NCBI GenBank assembly: GCA_902789365.1
Contig: CADANQ010000027.1
Coordinates: 1-33,371 of the forward strand
Direction: 5' to 3'
From: an uncultured Eubacteriales bacterium
Lineage (GTDB): Bacteria > Bacillota > Clostridia > Christensenellales > Aristaeellaceae
DNA: 33,371 nucleotides
Part shown: piece after piece, positions 7,243-14,309 of the stretch
Position numbering within the stretch: the stretch's first letter is position 1
Layout: every line of letters starts with the position of its first letter
The notes under the pieces: model-generated
The model's database searches: none
What the model was told of the DNA's origin: nothing
Seen by the model: the letters and a program-made list of their open reading frames with translations, nothing else
Position numbers and translations under genes: made by a program

Positions 7243-7717
7243 TGCCTTGAATCTCCTTGATCAGCTGCTGTTTGACACGGTAGTAGGTGACGCGGGCCCA
7301 GTTCTCCGATTGTCCCAAAACGGCTCCGATTTCGGAAAATGGGAGGGAGCCGAGCAGGCGGAGATAGAGAACCTCCCGGCCGGGATCCGGAATGCCGTGT
7401 ATGAGCCTCAGGATATCTTCCCTGCCCAACCGGGCAAGAACGTCGCTTTCGGCCGAAGGCGCGGCGGCGGTCCCGGATTCCGGCGAAACGACAGGCGCTT
7501 TTTTTCTTCTGCGGTATTCGTTGAGCCATACGTTTTTCGCGATGCCAAACAGGAACGTCGTGATCTTCGACGATCCGTCAAAGCGGTCAATGCTTTTGAC
7601 AGCCTGAAAGAACGTTTCCTGCGTCAGCTCCTCCGCGAGTTCGGGACTTCCGGTTTTCGCATACAGATAACGGTATACGGAAACGGAATGCTCCCGATAT
7701 ACGGCTTCAAGGTTCAT
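7226..7717 (-). CDS. ECF-type RNA polymerase sigma factor
   Basis: A 163-residue sigma-70 family protein with only regions 2 and 4. Region 2 (about 5-72) includes A-E-E-L-T-Q-E-T-F-F and the W-L-N-E-Y-R-R-R end; region 4 (about 105-155) includes L-P-F-S-E-I-G-A-V-L-G and a V-K-Q-Q-L recognition helix end. A Pro/Ala/Ser-rich linker joins them. The start at 7717 is set by a near-perfect AAGGAGGTG site 7 bases upstream; a longer frame upstream lacks such a site. It overlaps the downstream anti-sigma gene by 17 bases, so the pair is co-translated. Target genes cannot be seen here; autoregulation is likely for this class. Confidence 0.92.
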   Translation of the reverse strand: MNLEAVYREHSVSVYRYLYAKTGSPELAEELTQETFFQAVKSIDRFDGSSKITTFLFGIAKNVWLNEYRRRKKAPVVSPESGTAAAPSAESDVLARLGREDILRLIHGIPDPGREVLYLRLLGSLPFSEIGAVLGQSENWARVTYYRVKQQLIKEIQGNENKA

Positions 7718-7748
7718 CCTCCGCTCACCTCCTTTTCGATATATATAT

Positions 7749-7772
7749 GTCGGGTATGGGGTTTTTGTTACA
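7749..7772 (-). promoter_or_regulatory. Candidate ECF-type promoter of the sigma/anti-sigma pair
   Basis: On the minus strand TGTAAC (7767-7772) with its AAC core is followed after 14 bases by CGAC (7749-7752) ahead of the sigma gene. ECF promoters usually have an AAC-type -35 and a CGT-like -10, but about 16-17 bases apart, so the spacing here is short. No good sigma-A promoter is visible in the same stretch. Confidence 0.25.
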
Positions 7773-7850
7773 GCGAACGGAAATTTTTTTTCCAGCGGCA
7801 AAATTCCCCCGCGCCTGCGCGGAAAGACGGGCCTGAGCGGTAAACAGGAT

Positions 7851-7895
7851 AAACAAAACAGGGCATTCCGCTGTTTTCGCAGCCTGAATGTCCCG
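7851..7895 (-). terminator. Possible terminator after the PatB-like gene
   Basis: On the minus strand an imperfect hairpin (GGG-A-CATTC... paired to ...GAATG-CCC, with an inner CTG/CAG) is followed by TGTTTTGTTT. It is the only such structure between the aminotransferase stop and the sigma-factor gene. A second GC hairpin at 7808-7821 lacks a T-run. The rest of this 230-base gap holds nothing else recognised. Confidence 0.4.
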
Positions 7896-7947
7896 GTTCT
7901 TTTCCTCCTTGTCCGCCGGCGCGGCGGCGTCCGCTGGGGGGGGGTTA

Positions 7948-9168
7948 TCAGCTTTCGGTGAATACGTGCTTTTTCAGCCTCTCCATGGCTTCCTTGACCA
8001 GGCTGAAGGGCAGGGCGAAATTGATGCGGATGCCCCAGGGATCGTGGAAGGGGCCGCCGGACTGCCAGCCGACACCGACGTCCCAGCCCCTAAGCAGAAG
8101 GTCCCGAAGAGAGAGGTTATGGGAGCGGCACCATTCCTCACAGTGGAGAAACACCATATAGGTGCCCTCGGGCCGGGCAAAATCGACGCCGCGGAAATTC
8201 TGCTTCATAAAGGAGCAGGCGTACTCGATGTTTTTCGAAATGACGGCGCAAAGCTCGTCCGTCCATTTCCGTCCTTCGGGGCTGTAGGCGCCGATGAGGG
8301 CGTGCATGGAAAGGACGTTCATGTTGTTGTAATGGCAGCATTCGCTCTGCCGGTGCAGTCTGTCCCTGAGATATGGGCTGTATACGATGTGATAGCTGCC
8401 GATCAGGCCGGCCAGGTTGAAGGTCTTGCTGGGCGCATAGACCGCCACGGTGCGTTCCCTGGCGTCTGCGGAAACACTCTGGGTGGGGATGTGCCTGTGA
8501 CCGTCCAGAAGGATGTCGGACCAGATCTCGTCGGAAATGACGACGCAGCGGTTGTCCCTGTAGACCTCCATGGCCCGGCGGATTTCCCCTTCCTCCCAGA
8601 CCCGGCCGCAGGGATTGTGGGGAGAGCAGAAGACGGCCAGATGAATCCGGTTTTCCTTCAGGCGGCGGTCCATATCCTCGTAATCCATGCGCCAGACGCC
8701 GTTTTCGTCGCGCTTTAAGGGGCTGAAGACGGGTTTGCGTCCGTTATTGTCCAGGGTGTGGGTGAAACCGATATAGGCGGGGGAATGGACCAGCACCCCG
8801 TCGCCCGGGGACGAAAAAGCCTGGACGGCCGATGCGACACAGCCGAGCACGCCGTTTTCATAGCCGATGGCGTCCCGGGCGAGGCCTGTGACCCCGTTCC
8901 TGTCCCGCTGCCATTGAATGATCGCGTCATAATAGGCGTCCGACGGCAGGAAATACCCGAACAGCGGGTGCGAGAGCCGGTCGGAAATGCGCCGCGTGAC
9001 GGCGGGGCAGGTGGCGAAATTCATATCCGCGATCCACATGGGGATGGCGGAAAAACCGGCCTTCGGCGCCGTGGGCGCGTTCGAGCCCGCCGAGCCGCGG
9101 CCGATTTCGTCCACCGCCAGGGCGTCCATGCCGCGGCGGTCGGGAACGGAAACAAAATCGAAATCCAT
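7948..9168 (-). CDS. MalY/PatB-type PLP aminotransferase (putative cystathionine beta-lyase)
   Basis: A 406-residue fold-type I pyridoxal-phosphate enzyme. The family pattern is clear: M-W-I-A-D-M-N-F near residue 44-51, C-S-P-H-N-P-C-G-R-V-W at 181-191, S-D-E-I-W at 212-216, and the Schiff-base lysine in A-P-S-K-T-F-N (Lys248), with S-K-T-F-N typical of the MalY/PatB branch. Known members cleave C-S bonds of cystathionine or cysteine, or aminotransfer; which applies here is not determined. The start at 9168 is preceded by AAGGAAGG and gives the usual MalY/PatB length; the open frame before it is inside the neighbour gene's end region. It lies 20 bases after the GT2 gene on the same strand and is last in the run. 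Confidence 0.88.
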   Translation of the reverse strand: MDFDFVSVPDRRGMDALAVDEIGRGSAGSNAPTAPKAGFSAIPMWIADMNFATCPAVTRRISDRLSHPLFGYFLPSDAYYDAIIQWQRDRNGVTGLARDAIGYENGVLGCVASAVQAFSSPGDGVLVHSPAYIGFTHTLDNNGRKPVFSPLKRDENGVWRMDYEDMDRRLKENRIHLAVFCSPHNPCGRVWEEGEIRRAMEVYRDNRCVVISDEIWSDILLDGHRHIPTQSVSADARERTVAVYAPSKTFNLAGLIGSYHIVYSPYLRDRLHRQSECCHYNNMNVLSMHALIGAYSPEGRKWTDELCAVISKNIEYACSFMKQNFRGVDFARPEGTYMVFLHCEEWCRSHNLSLRDLLLRGWDVGVGWQSGGPFHDPWGIRINFALPFSLVKEAMERLKKHVFTES

Positions 9169-9188
9169 AAGGCCGGACCTTCCTTTGC

Positions 9189-10205
9189 TCAGAATTTGAT
9201 CATCCTCCGGCCGAACCTGTAGGCCCATACCAGCAGCCCGCGGCCAGCTTTTCCCGGGAGTATCGTGAACATGCCCAGCGCGTGGTGCCTGAGGGCGGAA
9301 TACAATTCCGGATCGAACCGGTGGATATCCTGCCACATGGCCCTGTTCATTTCCAGCCCTTTTTCGCCGCTCATGTACTGGAGGGACGCGGTGGTGAACA
9401 GCTGGCCCGCCAGGTTATTGAGCATGTAGTTTTTCAGCTTCCTCGGCAGGGTCTTCAGGTACGACATCGGGTAGGAGGTGATCATGTCGGCGGCGATCCG
9501 GGTCACCTGGTCCAAGCGGCGGATGATTACGCTGTCGTTGACGCTCTGATCCTCCCGGCCGATGAAATAGCCGTACAGCGGCCGGTCAAGGTAATACAGC
9601 CGTTTGGTGTAGGGCAGCGGACGGTAGATGTAAAGGTTGTCCTCGTAAAAGGTGTGCTTCGGAAGCTCCAGGCCCATGTCCCTGAGCATCTGCACGCGGT
9701 AGGTGAGGGAATGGATCATGAACTGCTTCCAGATGGGAAAGGACCTCACGGTATCCCAGGAAAGGACGCGCCCCGGCTTCATGACACCGTTGTAGCGGAC
9801 CTTGAAACAGCAGGGCTGTTCCTCGCGGTCGTATACGTAATCGTTGACGATCAGGTCCAGCTGCTCCTCCGGGGCGGAATGGGCCCGCAGGATATTCATC
9901 AGCTCCTTCAGGGCTTCCCCGTCCAGGCGGTCGTCGCTGTCCACCGTTTTCAGGTAAAGGCCTTTCGCGGTGCGGATGCCCTGGTTGAGCCCCTCCCCGT
10001 GACCGCCGTTCTCCTGATGGATGACCCGGACGATACCGGGATACTCCGCGCTGAGGCGGTCCGCGATGGCGCCGGTTTCGTCGGTGGAGCCGTCGTCCAC
10101 GATCAGGACGTCCAGTTCATCCCCGCCGCACGTCAGGGAACGGACGCACCTTTCCAGGTACGCGGCGGAATTGTAGCTGGGGACGACGATGGTCAAGAGT
10201 TTCAT
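9189..10205 (-). CDS. Family 2 glycosyltransferase
   Basis: A 338-residue cytosolic or membrane-associated GT-A transferase. It opens with the GT2 pattern L-T-I-V-V-P-S-Y-N-S, then D-D-G-S-T-D (37-42), E-N-G-G-H-G (65-70) and the metal-binding D-S-D-D (89-92). The C-terminal 140 residues, rich in Arg and aromatic residues, are typical of transferases acting on envelope glycans, without clear membrane helices. The ATG at 10205 has a GGAGG site about 12 bases upstream. It follows sigH after a 62-base gap with a hairpin and is closely followed by the PatB-like gene. Sugar and acceptor are unknown. Confidence 0.9.
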   Translation of the reverse strand: MKLLTIVVPSYNSAAYLERCVRSLTCGGDELDVLIVDDGSTDETGAIADRLSAEYPGIVRVIHQENGGHGEGLNQGIRTAKGLYLKTVDSDDRLDGEALKELMNILRAHSAPEEQLDLIVNDYVYDREEQPCCFKVRYNGVMKPGRVLSWDTVRSFPIWKQFMIHSLTYRVQMLRDMGLELPKHTFYEDNLYIYRPLPYTKRLYYLDRPLYGYFIGREDQSVNDSVIIRRLDQVTRIAADMITSYPMSYLKTLPRKLKNYMLNNLAGQLFTTASLQYMSGEKGLEMNRAMWQDIHRFDPELYSALRHHALGMFTILPGKAGRGLLVWAYRFGRRMIKF

Positions 10206-10228
10206 AACAGCGGAAAGCCTCCAAAGAC

Positions 10229-10253
10229 ACGGGCCAGCGCAGAGCCGGCCCGT
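10229..10253 (-). terminator. Hairpin between sigH and the GT2 gene, possible weak terminator
   Basis: A 10-bp stem with one G-U pair, arms ACGGGCCAGC and GCCGGCCCGT around a five-base loop. On the minus strand it is followed by only a short T stretch (GTCTTTGG), so it probably reduces rather than ends transcription from sigH into the GT2 gene, or stabilises the upstream message. Confidence 0.45.
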
Positions 10254-10267
10254 CGTTTTCGTATTGA

Positions 10268-10924
10268 TCAGTGGGGAAGGGGATAATCGTTTTCTTCCAG
10301 GTAGCGGGTCAGCTTCCGCTTGACGCGCTGGAGGGCGTTGTCGATGGATTTGACGTGCCTGTCCAGATCCTCCGCAATCTCCTGGTAGCTTTTGCCGTCC
10401 AGGAATTTGTCAAGGACCTGCTGCTCCAGATCGCTGAGCAAAAGGTCCATCTGCTGCTGGATGCCGCTGAGGTGTTCCTTGGAGATGTACAGATCCTCCG
10501 GATTGGTGGTCCTGCCCTCCAGGACGTCCAGAAGCGTCCGGTCGCTTTCCTCGTCAAACAGCGGGCGGTTGAGGGATACATAGCTGTTCAGGGGATAGTG
10601 CTTCTGGCGGGTTGCGGTCTTGATGGCGGTGATGATCTGCCGCTTGATGCACAATTCGGCAAAGGCCTTGAAGGAGGCCTGCTTTTCGGGACGGAAATCC
10701 CGTATGGCTTTGTAAAGACCGATCATTCCCTCCTGGACGATATCCTCGTGATCCGCTCCGATCAGGAAATAGCTGCGCGCCTTGGAACGGACGAAATTCT
10801 TGTATTCGTCCAGGACATAATCCTGTGCCTGGCTGTCGCCCCGCTGGGCGGCCTCCACCGCCTGCTCGTCGGTCAGCGCCCGGTAGGCTTCAAATTCATC
10901 CCTGCCGTCATTGTTTTCAGACAT
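10268..10924 (-). CDS. sigH: RNA polymerase sigma-H factor (sporulation/stationary phase)
   Basis: A 218-residue sigma-70 family protein matching SigH/Spo0H. Region 2 spans about 35-105 (D-Y-V-L-D-E-Y-K-N-F-V-R-x-K-A-R-S-Y-F, then G-A-D-x-E-D-I-V-Q-E-G-M-I-G-L) and includes Y-P-L-N-S-Y-V-S-L-N at 110-119; region 4 at about 163-205 carries L-S-D-L-E-Q-Q-V-L and Y-Q-E-I-A-E-D-L. In endospore formers SigH directs early-sporulation and stationary-phase genes. The gene sits behind rlmB with a 27-base gap, the classical clostridial and bacillar order. Only a weak AAAGGGTG site precedes the ATG, hinting at modest translation. Its presence suggests a spore-forming lineage or descent from one; some non-sporulating relatives also keep it. 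Confidence 0.95.
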   Translation of the reverse strand: MSENNDGRDEFEAYRALTDEQAVEAAQRGDSQAQDYVLDEYKNFVRSKARSYFLIGADHEDIVQEGMIGLYKAIRDFRPEKQASFKAFAELCIKRQIITAIKTATRQKHYPLNSYVSLNRPLFDEESDRTLLDVLEGRTTNPEDLYISKEHLSGIQQQMDLLLSDLEQQVLDKFLDGKSYQEIAEDLDRHVKSIDNALQRVKRKLTRYLEENDYPLPH

Positions 10925-10951
10925 GGACGCACCCTTTAATCAATAGAATCG

Positions 10952-12004
10952 TCAGCGGAAATCCCTGACGGCGTACATCAGTATGCCGGCGGCGACGGAG
11001 GCGTTGAGGCTGTCGATGGCGCCGGTCATGGGAAGGGAAACGCGGTGATCGCATTTTTCCAGGGTCAGGCGGGAAATGCCGTCCCCTTCGGAGCCGATGA
11101 CCAGCCCCACCGCGCCGGAAAAGTCGACCTTGCGGTAATGGACGCCGTTCATATCGGCGGCGTACAGCCAGAGGCCCTTTTCCTTGAGCATATCAAGGGT
11201 CCTGGCAAGGTTGGTCACCCTGGCGACCTTGATTTTTTCGATGGCTCCGGCCGAAGCCTTCACGGCTGACGGGGTCAGGCCGACGGCTCTGCGCTGGGGA
11301 ACGATAACCCCGTGTGCGCCGACGCAGGCGGCGGTGCGGATAATGGCCCCCAGGTTCTGGGGATCGGTAACGCCGTCGAGAATGACCAGAAAGGGCTTTT
11401 CTCCCTTCTGAGCGGCGTCCTCCAGCATATCCTCCACCTCATAATAGCGGTAGGCGCTGGCAAAGGCGAGCATGCCCTGGTGATTGCGGCAGATTTCGTC
11501 CAGGCGGGAGCGCTCGACGGTCTGTACCGGGATATGCTGTTCCCGCGCCTCGGCCACGATCTCCCGGGCGGTGCCGTTCAGATCGCCTTTGGCCACCAGC
11601 AGCTTTTCAATGTCCCGGCTGGAGCGGAGCGCCTCGCGGATGGGATTGCGCCCGACGATCAGATTTTCGGGCTCAGAGGGGCGGGAAAAGGCGTCCGGTC
11701 GGGCGAGGGCTTCGGCGGCGGGATCGGCGCGGACGATTCGCTCGGGGCGGGGGGTGGGACGCGTCCTGTCCCCTGAGCGGGCGCCGTCCTTTACTGGCCT
11801 GGCGGGGCCGCCTTCGGGAGCACGGGCGGGACGGCGGTCACGGGAGGAAGAAGGACGTGCGTCTTCCTTTGAAGGACGGGAAGAGGCCGCGCCGCGGCCC
11901 CGGCGGTATTCGCTGCCCTCGTCCTTTACCCACTCCCTGGCGTCCTTGCGCAGGTGATCGCCGCGGGTCAGGGCTTTCGGGGGAAGTTTATTGTAGTAAG
12001 CCAT
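10952..12004 (-). CDS. rlmB: 23S rRNA 2'-O-ribose methyltransferase RlmB (TrmH/SpoU family) with long basic N-terminus
   Basis: A 350-residue SPOUT enzyme that methylates a ribose in the peptidyl-transferase region of 23S rRNA. The substrate-binding domain starts at about 114 (N-L-I-V-G-R-N-P-I-R-E-A-L). Catalytic-domain motifs follow: D-G-V-T-D-P-Q-N-L-G-A-I-I-R-T-A (210-225), L-V-I-G-S-E-G-D-G-I (301-310) and S-L-N-A-S-V-A-A-G-I-L (332-342), which together form the knot. The first ~112 residues are an Arg/Pro/Ser/Asp-rich extension with no domain, much longer than in most RlmB proteins, and likely disordered and RNA-binding. The start at 12004 has AAGGAGATC 7 bases upstream, and no later start has a comparable site, so the extension is judged real. 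It is 28 bases after thyX. Confidence 0.93.
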   Translation of the reverse strand: MAYYNKLPPKALTRGDHLRKDAREWVKDEGSEYRRGRGAASSRPSKEDARPSSSRDRRPARAPEGGPARPVKDGARSGDRTRPTPRPERIVRADPAAEALARPDAFSRPSEPENLIVGRNPIREALRSSRDIEKLLVAKGDLNGTAREIVAEAREQHIPVQTVERSRLDEICRNHQGMLAFASAYRYYEVEDMLEDAAQKGEKPFLVILDGVTDPQNLGAIIRTAACVGAHGVIVPQRRAVGLTPSAVKASAGAIEKIKVARVTNLARTLDMLKEKGLWLYAADMNGVHYRKVDFSGAVGLVIGSEGDGISRLTLEKCDHRVSLPMTGAIDSLNASVAAGILMYAVRDFR

Positions 12005-12032
12005 ATGAAAGGATCTCCTTTATCGTTGCGGA

Positions 12033-12752
12033 TCAGATCGAGGCGAAAAATTCCCTGATCTCCTTTGATTTCCCGCAGGACCGTTTGCCCTCGGGGCAGG
12101 CGCCCCGGAGACAGCCGGGACCGGCGTTTAAAAAGACGGAGGGCGCTTCCCTGCGGCAGACGCGGAGCATCTCCGTCGCCATGGCCCTGATTTCCCACTG
12201 GGCGCGGCTGCAGCACCTGAGAGAGAAAAAGTGCAGAAGCTCCCGCAGGTTCATGGTCATCGTCAGGCAGGTTTCGCAGGCGTTGGGAAGGACGAAGCGC
12301 GCGTCCTCGTTGGCGGAGGGACCGCCGCCGAGCTTTTCCTGCCACCGGGCATACCAGTCGGCCATCTGTGCCATCTGGGCTCCGTATTCCTCCACGGCCT
12401 CTTCGCCCAGCGCTTTGATCGCCGGAGGAACGACGTAATCGAAGCCCCCGGCCATGGAAACATAACGCTGGCTCTGGACGCTGAAGGAGGCGATGCGGTG
12501 CCGCGTAAGCTGCGCCAGCAGGCTGCGGGAGACGCCCTCCACAAAGAAGGTGAAGGAGGCATGCTCCAGGACCGAAAGATGGCCGGAGGACATGACGTTC
12601 TCAAGGAACGATCCGGTGTCTTTTTCGTCTGCCCAGGCTGTCAGCTCGTCGGCGCGCATGGCGCTGTAGCAGGTGCGCGCGGCGATGGCGCAGGTTTTTT
12701 CGATATCGGGCGTGTGCGCCAGCAGGGTGACTTTGAGGGCGGTCTCAGCCAT
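12033..12752 (-). CDS. thyX: Flavin-dependent thymidylate synthase ThyX
   Basis: A 239-residue FAD enzyme that makes dTMP from dUMP with methylene-tetrahydrofolate and NADPH. The ThyX signature RHR-x7-S is at residues 84-94 (R-H-R-I-A-S-F-S-V-Q-S). The FAD/dUMP contact segments S-G-H-L-S-V-L-E-H-A (56-65) and, near the C-terminus, the N-L-R-E-L-L-H-F-F-S-L-R and R-A-Q-W-E-I-R segments are also present. The tail ends in a Cys-rich C-P-E-G-K-R-S-C-G-K segment, common in clostridial ThyX. The start at 12752 overlaps the mrnC stop by 8 bases with a GGAAGAGG site ahead of it. The neighbours mrnC, rlmB and sigH make the usual clostridial block. Confidence 0.95.
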   Translation of the reverse strand: MAETALKVTLLAHTPDIEKTCAIAARTCYSAMRADELTAWADEKDTGSFLENVMSSGHLSVLEHASFTFFVEGVSRSLLAQLTRHRIASFSVQSQRYVSMAGGFDYVVPPAIKALGEEAVEEYGAQMAQMADWYARWQEKLGGGPSANEDARFVLPNACETCLTMTMNLRELLHFFSLRCCSRAQWEIRAMATEMLRVCRREAPSVFLNAGPGCLRGACPEGKRSCGKSKEIREFFASI

Positions 12753-13161
12753 GGTCCTCTTCCTTTCCCCGGGCAATGTCGTCAAGGCAGGCAAGACGAT
12801 CCCCGGAGCCGGTGATAAACAGGTATCCGTACAGCGCCTCAAGCGCCGTCGAAGCCCGGTAAAGATCGGGAGAAAACGAGTGGGGCGCCGCGTGCCGCGG
12901 GTGTGCGTTGCGGCCGCGCCGGACGATATCGGCTTCTTCCTCGGTCAGGTAGGGCAAAATCCGGGCGAGCTGCTCGGCCTGGGCGGAGGCGTTGACCTCC
13001 AGGGCAGAAAGCCGGTGCAGGTCGTTGGGCCGCCGGGTGCGGTCGGCGATGCGGGTGCGGGTGAGAAGGGTATGCACGCTGTCCCCGATGAAAGCCAGTT
13101 CCAGCGGGGACAGAAGGCGGGCTTTTTCGGCTGCAACGGCTTCCTGAAGCGTCAGTTTCAT
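12745..13161 (-). CDS. mrnC: Mini-ribonuclease III (MrnC)
   Basis: A 138-residue protein that is essentially the RNase III catalytic fold without the double-stranded-RNA-binding domain; it matures the 3' and 5' ends of 23S rRNA in Firmicutes. Landmarks are L-E-L-A-F-I-G-D-S-V-H (20-30, with the catalytic Asp27), E-A-D-I-V-R-R-G-R-N-A (76-86) and Y-R-A-S-T-A-L-E-A-L-Y-G-Y-L (101-114, with Glu108). The ATG at 13161 shares four bases (ATGA) with the stop of the preceding AraC-family gene, and no strong ribosome-binding site is seen, so translation appears coupled to the regulator. In many relatives cysS lies at this upstream position instead. Confidence 0.93.
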   Translation of the reverse strand: MKLTLQEAVAAEKARLLSPLELAFIGDSVHTLLTRTRIADRTRRPNDLHRLSALEVNASAQAEQLARILPYLTEEEADIVRRGRNAHPRHAAPHSFSPDLYRASTALEALYGYLFITGSGDRLACLDDIARGKEEDHG

Positions 13162-14033
13162 TTTGTGGCGGTCTTGGAGTAGGAAGAGGGGCTCATTCCC
13201 ACGATGTTTTTGAATGCCTTGGAGAAGTGATAAGGATCGCTCATGCCCACCTCAATGCCGCTCTGGCGCACGGTATAGCCCTGCTTGAGCAGGACCTTGG
13301 CGCGCTCCATTTTGCAGAAAAGCTGGTAGCTTTGGGGGGGCATGCCGACCTCGGAGACGAAGCGCTTGCGGAAGGTTTCCACCGGCATGCGGGAAAGGGC
13401 AGCCATATCCGCCAGGGAGAAATTGTCCCGGTACTGGTTTTTGCGCATGGCGTCCACCACCTTGGCAATCTCGTGGCTGAGCACCGCGTCCATGGCGACG
13501 GGCTGGCCGTTGTGGGTGGCCAGCATGGCCCAGAGCAGCTGCTGCAGCTGGGCCGAGGAGGATTCCATCACGTCCAGAAGGCGTACCGTGGCCTGGACGA
13601 TGTGCTTGGCCAGGTTCAGCTGGGTGGGAAGCGCCCCCTGCTTCATGATCTTCTGGGGGATTGCGCCAAGGCGGATCATGAAGGCCTCGGCCAGGGCGCC
13701 GCCCACCATGATCCACAGAATCCGGGATTCCTCGCTGATGTCAAGCACCACGCCGTCCGTCCCCGGGGGAATCATGCAGCAGTCCCCGCCGGAGAGCGAA
13801 ATCAGCGTGTCGCCGTACCGGAGCTCCATCTGGCCGCTTTCAAGGGCGAACCAGGTCCATTTTTCCAGCGGCTGAAGCCGCTGGGAGGAACACTGGAGCA
13901 TGGCGGAACCGGACGCGGAAATATAGACCGCGGAACGTTCGGCCAGCGGGTCGGGGGTATGGATTCCCTCGACAAGCACCGCGGGCTGGTCATCCGGGCT
14001 TTCGTTGAGAACAAATAAAAGGGACTCGGACAT
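13158..14033 (-). CDS. AraC-family transcriptional regulator
   Basis: A 291-residue protein. The N-terminal ~165 residues form a cupin-like ligand-binding domain (ending near G-G-D-C-C-M-I-P-P-G-T-D, typical of a beta-barrel sensor), and the C-terminal ~105 residues form the double helix-turn-helix of AraC/XylS proteins: F-S-L-A-D-M-A-A-L-S-R-M, then G-I-E-V-G-M-S-D-P-Y-H-F-S-K-A-F-K and G-M-S-P-S-S-Y. The start at 14033 has a GGAGG site 8 bases upstream; earlier ATGs in frame overlap the promoter. It opens a run that includes essential rRNA and thymidylate genes, which is unusual for this family. Ligand and targets are unknown; the divergently transcribed pseudouridine-synthase gene or its own operon are the nearest candidates. 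Confidence 0.88.
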   Translation of the reverse strand: MSESLLFVLNESPDDQPAVLVEGIHTPDPLAERSAVYISASGSAMLQCSSQRLQPLEKWTWFALESGQMELRYGDTLISLSGGDCCMIPPGTDGVVLDISEESRILWIMVGGALAEAFMIRLGAIPQKIMKQGALPTQLNLAKHIVQATVRLLDVMESSSAQLQQLLWAMLATHNGQPVAMDAVLSHEIAKVVDAMRKNQYRDNFSLADMAALSRMPVETFRKRFVSEVGMPPQSYQLFCKMERAKVLLKQGYTVRQSGIEVGMSDPYHFSKAFKNIVGMSPSSYSKTATK

Positions 14034-14064
14034 CTCATCTTCCTCCGTTTCTGATAACCAGTCC

Positions 14065-14093
14065 ATTTTATATCCCAAATCATACATTGTCAA
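14065..14093 (-). promoter_or_regulatory. Sigma-A promoter of the AraC-mrnC-thyX-rlmB-sigH run
   Basis: On the minus strand: -35 TTGACA (14088-14093), 17-base spacer, -10 TAAAAT (14065-14070), about 30 bases before the AraC start. The next visible promoter is the divergent one at 14180; the 86 bases between them include a short GGCGAAGCGCC-type repeat that could bind a regulator. Confidence 0.75.
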
Positions 14094-14179
14094 TATACCT
14101 GACCAATTTCTACATATTTGATGAATCCGGAGAAAAAAGCGGATATAAAAAGGCGAAGCGCCTCCGGGAAGGCGGTAAA

Positions 14180-14208
14180 TTGACAGACGGAGGTCCGCGG
14201 GATACAAT
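14180..14208 (+). promoter_or_regulatory. Sigma-A promoter of the RluA-type gene
   Basis: -35 TTGACA (14180-14185), 17-base spacer, -10 TACAAT (14203-14208). The predicted transcript starts near 14215 and has a structured leader of about 95 bases. Confidence 0.8.
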
Positions 14209-14212
14209 AAAA

Positions 14213-14296
14213 CGGCGCCCGGCCGGCAGATGAGTAAAAAGCCGGCAACCCGGCGCCGCGGACATTACGGGCGGCCCTTTTTACCATCCGGGCCGC
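14213..14296 (+). promoter_or_regulatory. Structured 5' leader with two GC-rich hairpins
   Basis: Hairpin one has two paired tiers: CGGCGCC (14213-14219) with GGCGCCG (14252-14258), and GCCGGC (14222-14227) with GCCGGC (14241-14246), around an A-rich loop. Hairpin two pairs GCGGCCC (14271-14277) with GGGCCGC (14290-14296), ending four bases before the ribosome-binding site. No Rfam class is recognised; it could control translation or be a general stem-loop stabiliser. Confidence 0.5.
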
Positions 14297-14309
14297 GTCA
14301 GGGGGAAAA

